Assembly (NCBI GenBank): GCA_033220425.1
Contig: CM065646.1
Span: forward strand, 3,665,501 to 3,729,500
Reading direction: 5' to 3'
From: Lepraria neglecta
Taxonomy: Eukaryota; Ascomycota; Lecanoromycetes; Lecanorales; Stereocaulaceae
DNA length: 64,000 nucleotides
In this document: one piece after another, positions 10,690-21,858 of the stretch
Position numbering within the stretch: the first letter of the stretch is position 1
Layout: each line of letters opens with the position of its first letter
Notes under the pieces: generated by a model
Told to the model about the DNA's origin: nothing
What the model saw: the letters and a program-made list of their open reading frames with translations, nothing else
The model's database searches: none
Program-made: the position numbers and the translations under genes

Positions 10690-11785
10690 ATGGACGTACC
10701 AATCCTCGACTTCTCACTCTCCCGCGAGGGTGTTGAGCCAAACAAGCAGCAAGCATTTCACGATCAATTCATAGGGGCGCTCTCGTACTTTGGGTTTGTG
10801 AAGCTGATAAACTACGGTGTTGACGAGAGTCTCATCTACGAAGCCTTTGACTGTGTAGGCAGCGACTTCGTCACATCTGATATTCCAGATGTACTAACAG
10901 GCCTCCACAGAAAAACGCTACTTCGCCCTCCCGGACGAGGTCAAGGCGAAGGCCGTGGACCCAGGTCCAGTAGCATACCGTGGCTGGATCCGTCCAGGGC
11001 AGGAGAATGCTGGCAAAGTCATAGGCTTTAGGGATGGCAAGAAGGCACCGAAAGCAATCAAGCCAGACATAAAGGTGAATGGTTTTCCAACACTTAGGTA
11101 AATTAACCACGGGCCTGATCGCGCGTCACTCGATATCGGCTCCGCCTCCGACTCGGCAACTACGGCCGTATGGCTGGATGATTCCGGACTCCCAGGCTTC
11201 CGTGCTTTCTTCGAGGACTTTTACCTACGTTTAGTCGCGCTGCACATGGAAATCCTGCGCGCTCTGGCACGGGGCCTCGGCATTGATCCAGAGCGATTTG
11301 TAGAATTGTGCAACGGGACGGCGAGTAGCCTGCGCTTGAATCATTACCCAGCATGCGACGTTACCACCTTGCAAAACGGCACGAAACGCATTTCAGGGCA
11401 CTGTGATGCTGGGGACATTACTCTCCTGTTTCAAGATGGAGTCGGAGGCCTTGAGGTTGAAGACCAGGAGCACACCAGTGTTTTCACGGCCGTCCCAAAT
11501 GTCCAGGGGCCAGAAATCATCATCAACATTGGCGATTCGATGTAGCGCTGGACCAACGACAAATTACGCTCTGCATGCCATAGGGTGCGACTCCCTCCAG
11601 AGCTGATGAACGCTGAGAATGGTCAGGTTGAAGCGCGTTACTCGATGGCTATGTTCGGTAAGGCGAACCGGAACGTATCTGTTGCCACGTTGCCCGAGTT
11701 CAAAGTTCCTGGACTCCCCGAGAAGTACGATGATATAACGGCGTGGCAGTATCAAAAGAAGAAGACAGAAGCTCTTTATGTCTGA
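10690..11785 (+). pseudogene. 2-oxoglutarate/Fe(II)-dependent oxygenase, interrupted
   Basis: This family (isopenicillin N synthase/flavonol synthase-like) uses 2-oxoglutarate and O2 to oxidise small molecules. The N-terminal part (VPILDFSLSREG, FGFVKLINYGV) starts at the ATG at 10690. An intron near 10853-10910 leads to KRYFALPDEVKAKA. The core is from 11246 on: LRLNHYPAC, then the iron-binding GHCDAGDITLLFQD, then the distal His in SACHRVRLP and the 2-oxoglutarate Arg in ARYSMAMF. A TAG at 11543-11545 sits at the usually conserved Gln of the GDxxQRWTND motif, and the same frame continues cleanly to 11785. The junction near 11075-11115 also contains a stop and no clean splice pair. The phase of the first intron is doubtful as well. 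I call it a recently broken gene. It may be a remnant of a secondary metabolite locus with the neighbouring transporter. Confidence 0.75.
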
Positions 11786-12068
11786 AGCCTAGATTGTGCG
11801 TAGATTTTAGCGATGGAATGTCACGAACCAACGCTCGCCAAAACCAAAGTAGCAGAACAATCAAGTTTTGTACATGAGACATTTTCAGGAACATTTCCGC
11901 AGGGCTTCTCCAATGCCGCCAGAACTATGTCATCAAACCATCAACTTTTATACTTATAGACATGAACCCACCTCCCAGTTTCCTAATCTGCTGAAGCCAG
12001 GCTTCCACTTCGCAGTCGTTCGCATCATAGCTCAGCTCAGTTTTCTGACCTAAGGGCATCTGATCGTC

Positions 12069-13878
12069 CTACTTCCCAAATGGCTCTCCTTCGGGTAATG
12101 CATCTTCTTCTTCCTCTCGCGACAATGTAGAATGGAGTTTCAATTCCCTAATAAGTAGCCCACTCACCAAGGCCATAACGGCGAAAGCCGCTGAAGTCGT
12201 AAAAGTGGCCCTCAGTGCAACCATGTAGCTCGATCTCACGGCCCATTGTATCTGACTGGGCAATCGATCGATCTCATCGAGGCTGTCCTTTATGCTGCGG
12301 ATGACATCAGCCGCATTTTTCTGGTCACCAATCTTTCTCCAAAGGTCATTCTCAAGTACAGCTTGATAGACCGCCGATGCGAGGGCGAGACCGACCACTG
12401 ATCCTGTCGAACGAAACACGTACGACAAGGACGTCACAACAGCTTGTTCCGATGGATCCACGGCGCTGATGAGAGCAAGGAGGGTTATAGTGAGCATCGC
12501 TCCCGTTGCAAGACCCACGATAGCGAGTTCAATCATTGCTGGCCAGAGTGGAGTGGAAAGTCTGTTCGTACAGCTTGAAATCGTGCCCAAAACCATCAGG
12601 AGTAGGATAGCTCGAAGGAGGCGCTTATACTTGCCGGTTTTCGTGGTAATAATACCTGCTCCCAGCGAGCCAATTGGAAAGGTTATACTAAAAGGTATCA
12701 ACGCAGCGCCTGCTTGCGTCGTCGACGCGCCGCGGGCTCGGTAGTAGATGGGAATGTAGAACATGAAGACGTAGGTTGTTAGGTGAAAGAACCAGTTGGT
12801 CAAGCACGCGCATAGTACAGTACGATCGCGCAAGAAATGGAGGGGTAGGATAGGTTCTCGTGCTATCTTGTGCTCCACGAAAATGAAGATGCAGAAGAAG
12901 GCAGCCGCGAGCGGTAGCGAGACAGACGCCAAGGGGTGGGTCCAGGGGACGATGTTACCGCCGGTTGTGAGGCCTAGCAAGAGCAATGCCAGGGCTGAAA
13001 CGAGGGTGAAGGATCCCAGAAAATCGACGCGACTGATCAAGGCCCGCACACTTATATGGGTAGGCGAGCTTTTCGACCGAATTGTGTCCAGCTGGAACCA
13101 GATTATGAGCAAGGAAATAAGCGTGAACGGCACCTGGGCGAGGAAAGCGATCTTCCAGTGCCATGTGTCGTTTATATAGCCACCTACAACCCCACCAAGG
13201 CCATTCCCAAGCCCCCAAAAAACATTGCCAATTCCTTGCCAAAGGCCACGCTGGCGTAAAGGTATGAAGTCGCTGGCGATCATAGTTGCTATACTGTTCA
13301 GACAGCCCCCACCCACTCCTGCTAGTACTCTTCCCAGAATCATGGTCCATTCCTCTTCAGCGAATCCGCAAATGAGATTGCCGAGGGCGAAGAGGCAATT
13401 GCTGACAACCAATCCGGATGATCGAGAGAAAATGTCGGTCAATTTACCACTTAGCGGTTGTGTTGCCGCCTGACCGATCAAGTAAGCCGTTGCGAGCCAG
13501 GCGAGAAGGGAAAGGGAGTTGAAGCTCGTGGCAATTGGCGCTGCCAGAGTTGCCATGATCGTACCATCTGATATACTATTATTAGAGATCATCGCCTGGG
13601 TTGACGGCCGAAGCCACGGGGGTATGGTGTAAGCAGTGCTCACCAAGGCTAGACAAGAGAGTGCCTATCCAAACGCTTGACATGATCCATAGCAGCTTGC
13701 TCGTGCTGAGTTGCTCCGAGTCAGCCGCTTCGGTGGCGCCATCACCAGAACCATAGCTCTTGAAGCCATCGTTGGAGAGTGTGGCAAGCAATGGGCTGCT
13801 TTCTTCAATGGAGGTCAGAGTTGAAACTGACGGCACTCGACTCTGCCTTCCAGAGCTCGAGGAACCTGATTCAGACAT
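12069..13878 (-). CDS. MFS transporter, DHA2 (14-TM) type
   Basis: The gene has two exons (13878-13644 and 13567-12069) around a 76-bp intron with donor GTGAGC. The product is 577 aa. The first 60 or so residues are a Ser-rich cytoplasmic tail, followed by about 14 hydrophobic segments. Family signatures are DGTIMATLAAPIA in the first helix, GQAATQPLSGKLTDIFSR (motif A), GRVLAGVGGG, and RGLWQG near helix 4. The sequence is closest to the fungal DHA2 drug:H+ antiporters and vacuolar basic amino acid transporters of the VBA/azole-resistance group. The substrate cannot be read from sequence, and the membrane could be plasma or vacuolar. I chose the ATG at 13878 because the codons before it are low-complexity. 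It lies tail-to-tail with the broken oxygenase (284 bp), which would fit exporter and enzyme in a former cluster. Confidence 0.88.
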
Positions 13879-14901
13879 GCTTACATTGAAAGAAAAAGAG
13901 ATTGTACTCCTGCGCGAGGAGGAAAAACGAGCACGGCACGCGGTAGTGGCTAAGGAAGACGCCAACGATCTAGACCGATTGAGACAATAAACGTCGGAAA
14001 GTCAATTGCCACGCATTCCGCAGCACCAGATTAAGCCAAAGGGCATAGACAAAAAAGTATACTGGACCCTGAGTGGTAAGCAGTATTTTTGAGTACCTCG
14101 GTGAAGCTCGGCGTGTGGTGAGTGGCTGATCTAGGATCGAACTGACACCTGATCTTGCATCGATATTAGCGAAGCGATGCATTCCCTAATAGATGTCAAT
14201 CAATAGTTAGAACATCGTCATGGACTTCTGGAGATCCTCGTAGGTGACTAGAGCGGGATTCGAGGGTGTGAAGGCACTGCGGACAACGTTAAAGCAGATG
14301 ATCCATTGCCATCCTACGCCAATCGTTTCATAGCCTTCGATGTCTTCGACATATTGCCCCACACTTCTCGGACCCTCATCACCATGTTGTCGGCAGCCAA
14401 GCATTGCTTCCTAGCCTATCACGTAAACTTTTCACCCGACAAGTCGTCCCTTCCTCACCACATTTTCCCTTTTCGTGATACAGTAAGCCATAGGCGAGTA
14501 AAGATCTAACCACGATCATAGTCGCTATGTTGGCATTGGCGTATATGAAAGCTTGATCGTGGTCGTCGGTGAGAGCCGTGAATCAAAGGGTTGCGGCACT
14601 AATCCTCAATGAGGACGTGCGAGAGGTTGTAGCGTATTCATGCTGCTCAGGCTCATTATGAGGTGGGGCCAAACACCTATAGCGGCTTCCGTAGGGAGAA
14701 AGAGTGTTGGCCTGTCAGGTCTTTGTGGTGTTCATTTGCTTGCAGGTCTCAGGTGCCCATCGGCGACGGTCGTGGACTGTTAGGGCGAGGTCATAGAAGC
14801 ACCGCTGCGACATTAGTTCCCAATGAACTTAATCTGCTTCTGCTGTTCATGCTGCCGGCTTAATAGTAAGTCATTTCCACACACGTCTGAGCCCAGGACC
14901 C
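13879..14901. other. Upstream region of the transporter, no supported gene
   Basis: Minus-strand frames at 14404-14207 and in the 14500s read as short protein-like pieces (WQWIICFNVV, ATMIVVRSLLAYGLLY) that could be remains of a membrane protein gene. I could not connect or identify them. Confidence 0.3.
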
Positions 14902-15328
14902 TGTAAATTTGCCAGATCCGCGTTATTTTGCGCGGATCTGGCAAATTCAGGGAGTTAGGAGCGCCAAGAACGGGGATAGGGCTCTTGGCCCTGCAGCGGC
15001 CCTGGAAAAGAACTGATCACGTGACTGGCTCGAGAGGATCAAGCGCCAAGCATATTGAGCACCTTGGGCCAGGGGATCAAGAGGATCAAGGGGCTCAGGC
15101 CTTGAGCACCTTCAGCACCTTGAGCATCATGGACTATATAGACCCCGAACCCGACGCCCTCATGGTGTCGTATTCAACTCATGTTATCACTCGCCTTTTA
15201 AGAATACAATCAATTGATACTGTTACCGCCCTGCTACCGCTCTACTGCTACTCGTACTCGTCCCGGAGAACCAACCCTATTGCCGTATCAAGGCTAGCTA
15301 ACCCTAGAAGTCTTGGCAAGTCTTAACA
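14902..15328 (+). mobile_element. LTR-like segment, possibly a solo LTR (fossil)
   Basis: The segment starts TGTAAATTT with a strong hairpin, has a TATA-like ACTATATAGA near 15131 and an A-rich TTTTAAGAATACAAT stretch near 15197-15211, and ends CTTAACA. Hairpin-starting LTRs of a few hundred bp are common in fungal copia-type elements. I see no matching target-site duplication and no second copy in the window, so the assignment is tentative. Confidence 0.35.
14906..14947. repeat. Perfect 17-bp inverted repeat (hairpin)
   Basis: AATTTGCCAGATCCGCG at 14906-14922 is followed, after an 8-base spacer, by its exact reverse complement at 14931-14947. It is the strongest perfect hairpin I noticed and marks the start of the LTR-like segment. 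Confidence 0.9.
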
Positions 15329-16940
15329 TCTTGTTACTCTTCAGTGAAAATTTGATTGATACTCCTGACTCCTGATCTCGTATTCATTCAGGGGAAAATG
15401 TCCTCGAACGCTTAGTTCTACGTCAGTAGGGCCAATCAGGTGGCCAATCTTCTCTTCAGAATTCTCAGTCAAGAACCGAGTATCGACTAGATTGGATGGT
15501 TCTTTGTGGAGCAGTATTACATCAAGCTAACGAGGGATCCCGAGAACCTGCACCTAGGTTCTGAGGACCAAGAAGTGTTCACCAAACCTTTGTGCTTCTA
15601 AAGCTTGGCCTCTAGTGCCGTCTCTACTCTACTGGTATTGAAGCCGCTGGGAAGCATCTATCTATCGACAGCCTGAAGAAGCCATTCCTTTTCCCGTGTT
15701 GGACGCAGAATCTAGATTCGTGCGCAGCGATGTGGTCCCACGTGCCATCCTATGGAACGCCAACCTCATCGAGGCTCTGAACAACCGTCTCGATCGTGAC
15801 ATTTTGAGTGATCGCGAGCTTTGAGGTGGTGTCATGGGGAATGGCGTTGCCGAGACTACCAGTATTCACGCCGGCCATCTCCAATTCCCCAGAATGCATT
15901 GAATCTGGCAGGGGGGAAAGTGGCTGAGGAGAGGTGTAACCATTCTGGAGGCTTGGGCCCCTTTCCTCATTGCCTATGTCACGAGAAGCTTCTTCACCCA
16001 CTCCTTGTTAGCGCTCCTGCACCGAATCCCAGGAAGCAACTTTCACTCACTTCCAGTCCCAGGCCCTTGGCCTTCATCGCATCTAGTTAGAAGGCCGTGG
16101 CTGTTAGGATTGGATCCTCGTGGCAGATTCACCATCGGAGCCCGGATTCGACTGACTCCGTGGTTCACGTGAGCTGGGTGAGCTGGCAAAGATGAACGAC
16201 CAACACGTTGTCTGTATTTCTGATGGGGTTGTTGAACAGCCCATTCTGCAGGCTGTGTAAGGAGAACATTTCGAGAACGGAGGCCACGCGAGTGCTGAGT
16301 GATATACTGGCGGCGCTGTCGGCGAGGGATGGCCATCGTGAACGAGGGGCGAGCGAATGTCTGAGGAGAGAATGGAAGAAGGAGGGAAGGTGGGTAGGAC
16401 GTCCGCTTTGTAGGCGTCGCTCGACTCTCAGCCACCTTGTCGATGCTACTGCAGGGAGTTGCATGGCCTTCTTGGTCTCACCCTTCCCTGTGCCATGCCT
16501 CGGTGGCAGTGCTCGGCTAGGATGCTTCTCTCGTTCCCAATTGCTGGTCCGGAGGTATGCAACATCTGAATGGTGTAACCCCGAAGGGCTTTGCTGCCGG
16601 CTTGTTCCCTCAAAGCATCCTAGCCGATCTCCCAGAGCCTTGAAGGCTTTAGGAACGGTCAACTGGGGGCCACTTCTCGGCCCTCTTCGCCAGGGCGAGC
16701 GAGAGCCAGTTGCTGATTAGCTCCTGGCTCGACATTCACTGCCTTATTAGGTAATTTGAAGTTCTGCGCCTCAGCTCGATACCAACAGCATCAGGCCCCA
16801 CAGCCTCCTTCAATGAACATATATTGGCCGGCTTGGCCAACAACTTTGTCCAGCACCATCGTCATAACAGTCTAGTACAAAATTCACTCCAGCACTCTCA
16901 CCAGTCCAACTTTATCATCGGCTACAGTTTCAGAATCACC
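15329..16940. other. Region of overlapping low-complexity frames
   Basis: Long frames overlap on both strands between 15750 and 16720, all rich in Arg, Ser, Pro and Leu, with no domain or consistent exon model. They may be remains of a gene on the minus strand. Nothing can be named. Confidence 0.3.
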
Positions 16941-17954
16941 ATGTCAGACAACGATATGCCTCGTTTCCCTAACCGCCAATTAACCCTCGAAAGCGGCAGA
17001 GGGCAACAGCCGGCGCCAGAATCCCCGTCACAATCCAAGTGTAATACGCATCTCCTCCTACTTGGCTGGATCTGGGCCCAACTCCAGCTGGTCTTCATCG
17101 CTGTGCTCTCCGTGTGTTCCGACGATGCCCAGGTGGCTGTCCAGTCCCTGTTAGGCAGCATCGGAACTAACCTCACATTCATACTATCCAGCTCGCTCTT
17201 CATCGGCGGCTGTCGCCACGTCTATCTAGGCTTCTCACTGGACTCGACAATGAATATGACGCAACTCCTGCTATTTGCCTTGCTGGCGCTGAGTCTGCCG
17301 ACCGTCTTTCAGCTTGCGGTCCCAGCCAGCTCCTCCAACGGCCAGGCAGCCAACCTTGTCCACGGTATCGCAATAGGTGTTCTGTGCCTCCATGTCGCGT
17401 TCCTGGTCTACACGGTCATGAAGCAGCGAAAGTGGAAGGCAGCGGCGAGCCAAGATGACAGCATCATGCCTACGGAGCATACCGAGACTTCGTCCGACAC
17501 ACCCTTCGTCAAATACTGGTTCGCAGTCGGCTTCCTCGTCATCATAGCCGGGGTCACAGGACTGTCGTCCGAATGCATGGTGCAAAGCCTCAACAAGTTA
17601 ATAGCCCCAAGCGGAGCGGAGTCCAAGACCTGGATCGGGCTCATCTTGCTCCCCGTGGCTGGCAACGCACCCGAGCATGCTACGGCCGTGGTAGCCGCCT
17701 GGAAAGGGAATCTCGATCTATCGATCCTTGTTGCAGTGGGATCTGCCTTGCAGATCGCAGCCTGCGTGCTCCCCTTTACACTGCTTTTGATCTGGAGGCT
17801 GGGGAAGGAAGGGGGGAACTTTGCACTGGTGCAGATCTTGATCCTGGTTAGAACAACTGGTTTAAGGGGATCTTCTTGCTTGCTGCGTATTTTCTTTGAT
17901 TGTTATTGCGACATAGACGGGCTAGCGGATAGCGGTGTAGTTGAGAGTATGTGA
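16941..17954 (+). pseudogene. Truncated Ca2+/H+ antiporter (CAX family) copy
   Basis: CAX proteins exchange Ca2+ for H+ across the vacuole membrane and have two homologous halves, each with an acidic GNxxE motif. The second half is clear: FLVIIAGVTGLSSE, then the helix with LLPVAGNAPEHATAVVAAWKG and the following LDLSILVAVGSALQIA. The first half keeps only the membrane helix after its motif (VQSLLGSIGTNLTFIL and GGCRHVYLGF) and lacks GNAxE itself; SVCSDDAQVA stands in its place. At the 3' end, family-like residues (NWFKGIFLLAAYF) occur in a different frame from the main one, so the annotated last 30 residues are not native. The start is set at the ATG at 16941. A protein without the first acidic motif should not transport. 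Probably a decayed duplicate. Confidence 0.7.
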
Positions 17955-18062
17955 TTCGTGGAGACTGCGATAAGCTTGGTTCCTCGGTGTTCGACTAATG
18001 AATACGACAGAGTTTCTATTGTGCGTGCAGCATTCAAGGTGCGAGACTAGCCATGAAACTAT

Positions 18063-20457
18063 CTACTCTGCTAACACTTTTGGATCCTTTATTGCTTCCT
18101 GGAGCACATCCCTCATCCAAGAAGGAAGGTTTTCATCGTTTGCCTTTCGCCTCCTACCGCCTGGAAATACCACCTTCCGCAACCTGTTGACCCAAGGGAC
18201 CAGTGGCTGGTAGTACGGTGAAAAGTTGTCTTCTGCAGTCTTGAGAAAATCCCCTTCATCATTCACAGTCCCCTTTTTCATTGAAGCCAGCTCTTCCGTA
18301 TCCACAAAATTCCACTTCTCAAACCTTTCAACAACTCTGCTCTCCTTATTAGGTCCATTATAGTAAATGCACATCCAGAACAGCAACCAAAAGAACGACT
18401 CGAAATCATGCCAAGTAGAGTGGTTTTCGCCTAGAAGTACTCCTATAGCCATGAAAGCTCTGGTGCCGGTCTTGCTTCGTGCTCCCGAAGGCTCTTCCCG
18501 CTTCTCTTTGATCGCAAGATCGAGGTCGATTAAGAATGCCGGCCAGGAAGGATTGTCGTCTTCCTCGTTCACTAAGACGTTGCCTAATGAAACGTCACGT
18601 TGGAGGATGCCGGCCTTCGTGTGTAAAGACTCATATCCTTCGATGCCACCCTCCAGCGCAGCAAGCATTGCAGCCCGAGAGCTTGCTTTGTAGATGGCCT
18701 TCCCGTAGTCACTAGTGATAACGCGTCGGTGCACTCGGTTCTGGATCGTAGGGTGCTTTCCGCCCTTGGTCGAAGAGCTTGGACACGTGCGCTTTCTGGG
18801 CGGTAGCGTGGCATCCGTATAGGTGGAAGATCTCTTTCTGCTAGCGCTTCGGTCTTTCCTTGTACTGGCTTGCACTCCAGCTGCTCCCGGATGTATCAAG
18901 CTTTCTGGCTTGTAGTTTGTCGCTGTTGTAATATCCAGCCCCTTGCGGATGTTGCAGATATCATCATCTTGCCCACCTACACAAACAGTCTGATGATGAT
19001 AGTACCTGGCCACATTGACTACTCCCTTCTCTGTTGCTTCACGCAGCAGTGCGCCTTCTTCCTCGCGCTCCGGGTACTGCCACGAGTCTTTGATAACAAG
19101 GGGTCTCTTGGAGCTGTCTCCCTCACGATGTGCTTTCCAACAAGTTGTCGCTCGACCGGCGACACAAGGAGCCCGCTTCATGAGTCCGTCGAGGACAAGA
19201 CGCTCGGTCTGCTCGTTGCGTACAACCTCAACGTATCGTTTGCCGTCCGACGTCAAAATGGTAAGGTCGAACCCGAGCTGCTCCTCGTTCATGCAGAGAT
19301 ATCCTAACATCGCCGAGACAAACTGCAGTCCGTCTTTATCGATGTCGAATGGAGAAGATGCGATGCCTCCTACCCGGTCAAACTCCCAAAGCCGCATTGT
19401 AGACCCACAGAGGGTAAAACCTAAGACAAAGCGACGAGTGTCCTGAGCGGCGAAGACCTCTCTCACGTATCTTCCCAAATCAAACCATGCCTTCGAGGGG
19501 ATATCAGTGTTCGGGTTACTCTTCAGCTCTCCTGGCACAAGTATGTGCGACCAATGGCATTGGGAGCTTTTGCCGGCCATTAGATCATCCACAAAACCGA
19601 CCTTTAGCTTTCGGTCCGCTATGGATCCTTGCAAGGGCTGCTGAGTGTGTTCCACGAGTCTTCGTTGTGTTTTTGGAGCGGACTCGTGCTCTTTTGCGAA
19701 GCCCAGAAGTGATCTGATCAGTTTGTCGAACCACACCAGAACTTTGCTTTCTTTTGCGCCTTCAGGCCAGTCACGCCAGCCTCCCTTCTCGGCGTATAGT
19801 GGATTGTCCCCCTCCTTGCATTTCTTGAAAACAGCGGTGCCTATTTCCTCCAGACCTTCCACTCGTCCAAAGAATGCTTCATAGAAGCCAGGAATCCCAA
19901 CGTGGAGAGGGCCTAGCTCCTCCTTCAGAACATTATCCACGTATTTCCTGTGTTCGGACGAGTTGATGAAGCTGCTCGTGTTGCGCAGAATTGGAGTTTG
20001 AAGGTGGAATGGCAGTGGTCGGGGAGGAGGTGTGGACTCTGTGACAGTAGTGTACGCCTTCCCCCAGATAATCTCGTCAGGTTCGTGATTGAGAACTGCC
20101 TTTAGGAGAGGGATGACCCGGTCAATGTCGAAGTCGTCGGAATCAACTAAGGAGCCAAGTCGGAGAAGGTCACTACGAAGAGTGCCACGGCCAACGCTAG
20201 GTGGGAGTAATTGAGCAGCGGGAAGATTTAGCAGCGCCACAGTAAGGTCGACAACGGAGATTTTAAGCCCTGTATATGTTAGAGGACTTGCGATAGGCGA
20301 ACTGACAATTACCTTTATTGCCAATCTGATCCAAAGCGTCCAAAGAGCTAGAGATGCCTAGATCCTGATAAGTCAAGTTGAATGAATGGCGAAAGTTGTC
20401 GAGTCCTTCTCCAATAGGTTTCGTTTTGATTATCTCTGATCTGGAGAGATTCGCCAT
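18063..20457 (-). CDS. FunK1-family protein kinase-like protein
   Basis: FunK1 is a fungal-specific, expanded kinase-like family of unknown substrates. Two exons (20457-20313 and 20269-18063) flank a 43-bp intron with a good CTAAC branch site, giving 783 aa. The first half has the family layout ending in a Trp/Phe-rich region (SQCHWSHILVPGELK, RRFVLGFTLCG, MRLWEFDR). The kinase core contains the catalytic loop as QRDVSLGN near residue 606 instead of HRD, the metal-binding motif as IDLDLA near residue 630 instead of DFG, and GTRAFMA. Basic clusters near residue 500-530 (RKRSS, PPRKRT) could be nuclear signals. Asp and Asn of the loop are kept, so activity is possible. The gene is intact while a copy of its 5' end next door is decayed. 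Confidence 0.9.
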
Positions 20458-20858
20458 TGTGATAGTGGTGTACACCTTTTCGCAGATGATCTCGTCGAGT
20501 TCAGCCCGAAGGATCGCATTCAGAAGAGGCAGGAACCGTTAGATATCGAAGTCATCGTAGACTACTAAACCAAGTCTCGACAGATCACCAAGGAGGGTTT
20601 TGTTGCCGCTGTTGGACGGCAATAAACGAGTAGCAGGAAGACTTAGCAGAGCTACTATCAGGTCGACGACGAGGTTTTCAAACTCTATATATGTTAGGGA
20701 GGATTTGTCATAGACGAATTAACAATTACCTTCATCATCTATCTAATCCAATGCATACAAAGAGCTAGAGATGTCTAGATCCTGACAAGCCAAGTTGAAT
20801 GAATGGCGAAAGTTGTCGAGTCCTCGTCCGATAGGTTCCGTTTTGATTATCTCTGATC
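20458..20858 (-). repeat. Decayed tandem copy of the 5' end of the FunK1 gene
   Basis: This stretch repeats about 20043-20446, that is the first exon, the 43-bp intron and about 75 codons of exon 2 of the adjacent gene, in the same orientation. Matching landmarks are GATTATCTCTGAT, GAATGAATGGCGAAAGTTG, GAGCTAGAGATG and TATATGTTAG. Many substitutions and small indels separate the copies, and the copy has no open frame of useful length. It is a partial tandem duplication. Confidence 0.85.
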
Positions 20859-21081
20859 GGGCCAAAAGCTGGGTCGGGATGGCCGACGTGGCAGGCGGCG
20901 GGTGTGATCACAGAGGCTTGCATACGATGGCTGCTGGTATGATCGCAGAGAAGTGAGCGAGTACGGGGGGTGGTTGAGCACGCGTCGAGCGCGACAAGAA
21001 ACGAGGAAGGAAGAGTGTGAGGAAGGTGCGAGGAGATTGACGCGAAAAAGTTGAATCGATCCGATGGGGCTTAGACCAGGC

Positions 21082-21282
21082 TAGGTGTCAGAATAAGTGG
21101 CAGTCGTTAAATTTTAACAAGTTCTGATAACTTCGCAACCAGCGCATATGAGTATATACAAAAGTTATAGCGTTTATTTGCCTCTGCAATTTTCCACGCA
21201 AATACGTTTTGATCTGACTCTACATTGGATCACTATTGTAAGATCTATGCAATGCCAAGACTGCCACTTATTCTGACACCTA
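21082..21282. mobile_element. MITE with perfect terminal inverted repeats and TA target sites
   Basis: The 197-bp body (21084-21280) starts GGTGTCAGAATAAGTGG and ends with the exact reverse complement, flanked by TA on both sides. The perfect palindromic match extends 30 bp in total (21076-21105 with 21259-21288) when flanks are included. The interior is AT-rich with no coding capacity. TA duplication points to a Tc1/mariner-pogo transposase supplied in trans. Perfect ends suggest recent movement. Confidence 0.85.
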
Positions 21283-21858
21283 GCCTGGCTTTAGGCCTTG
21301 GCTAAATACTAAGTATTGCCTACCGGAGATTAAGTCATTGCCTAGTACAATTGTCCAGCATTGGAGCAGATCGTGCGATCTTGGCGAGGACCTCCGAAAG
21401 AAACACCAAGACGACTGATTGGAGAATGCCTTGATCTTTTTGTTGCTTGTTCTATAGAAGTTGCTATCTGCTGAAGGAAGAAATTACTGCTGCCAAGCAA
21501 TTGCTAACTAAGAGACCCCTCAGCTCTCCCTTTCTTGGAAAAAGCGAAGCTCGAAAAGCTAGGTACTACCAGGAAAGTGCCACTGACATCATCTTGCCTT
21601 GCTCGTAGAACTGGTGCTAGAGAAACATAGAAGCTGGCTGATGGAAGCCCGCATTGAGCTGAAACCCATCCCGCCGAAAACCCTGTCGCTGGGAACATCT
21701 CGTATCATCCATGAAACCGTGTTGTGTCATTCTTCCGAGCTCTCCTGATCTCCATTATCGATTCGTAGGGGTTGAAACAGGGAGGTTTTGGGCGTAAATC
21801 TGTTGCCGTAGTGGTCGAACCCTTACCAATCGTATACGAATCTGCTATCGTAAGGAGA
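21283..21858. other. Spacer between the MITE and the retroelement fossil
   Basis: No gene, repeat or RNA recognised. It may belong to the end of the neighbouring fossil, but I saw no LTR boundary. Confidence 0.3.

Noticed and set aside
15060-15130. Short direct repeats (GAGCACCTT-type) as a possible CRISPR-like array
   Set aside because: Units are short, irregular and without spacers of even length; they lie inside the LTR-like segment of a eukaryotic genome.
15750-16720. Overlapping frames on both strands up to 170 aa
   Set aside because: Low-complexity composition, no conserved segment and no exon model; kept only as an undefined region.
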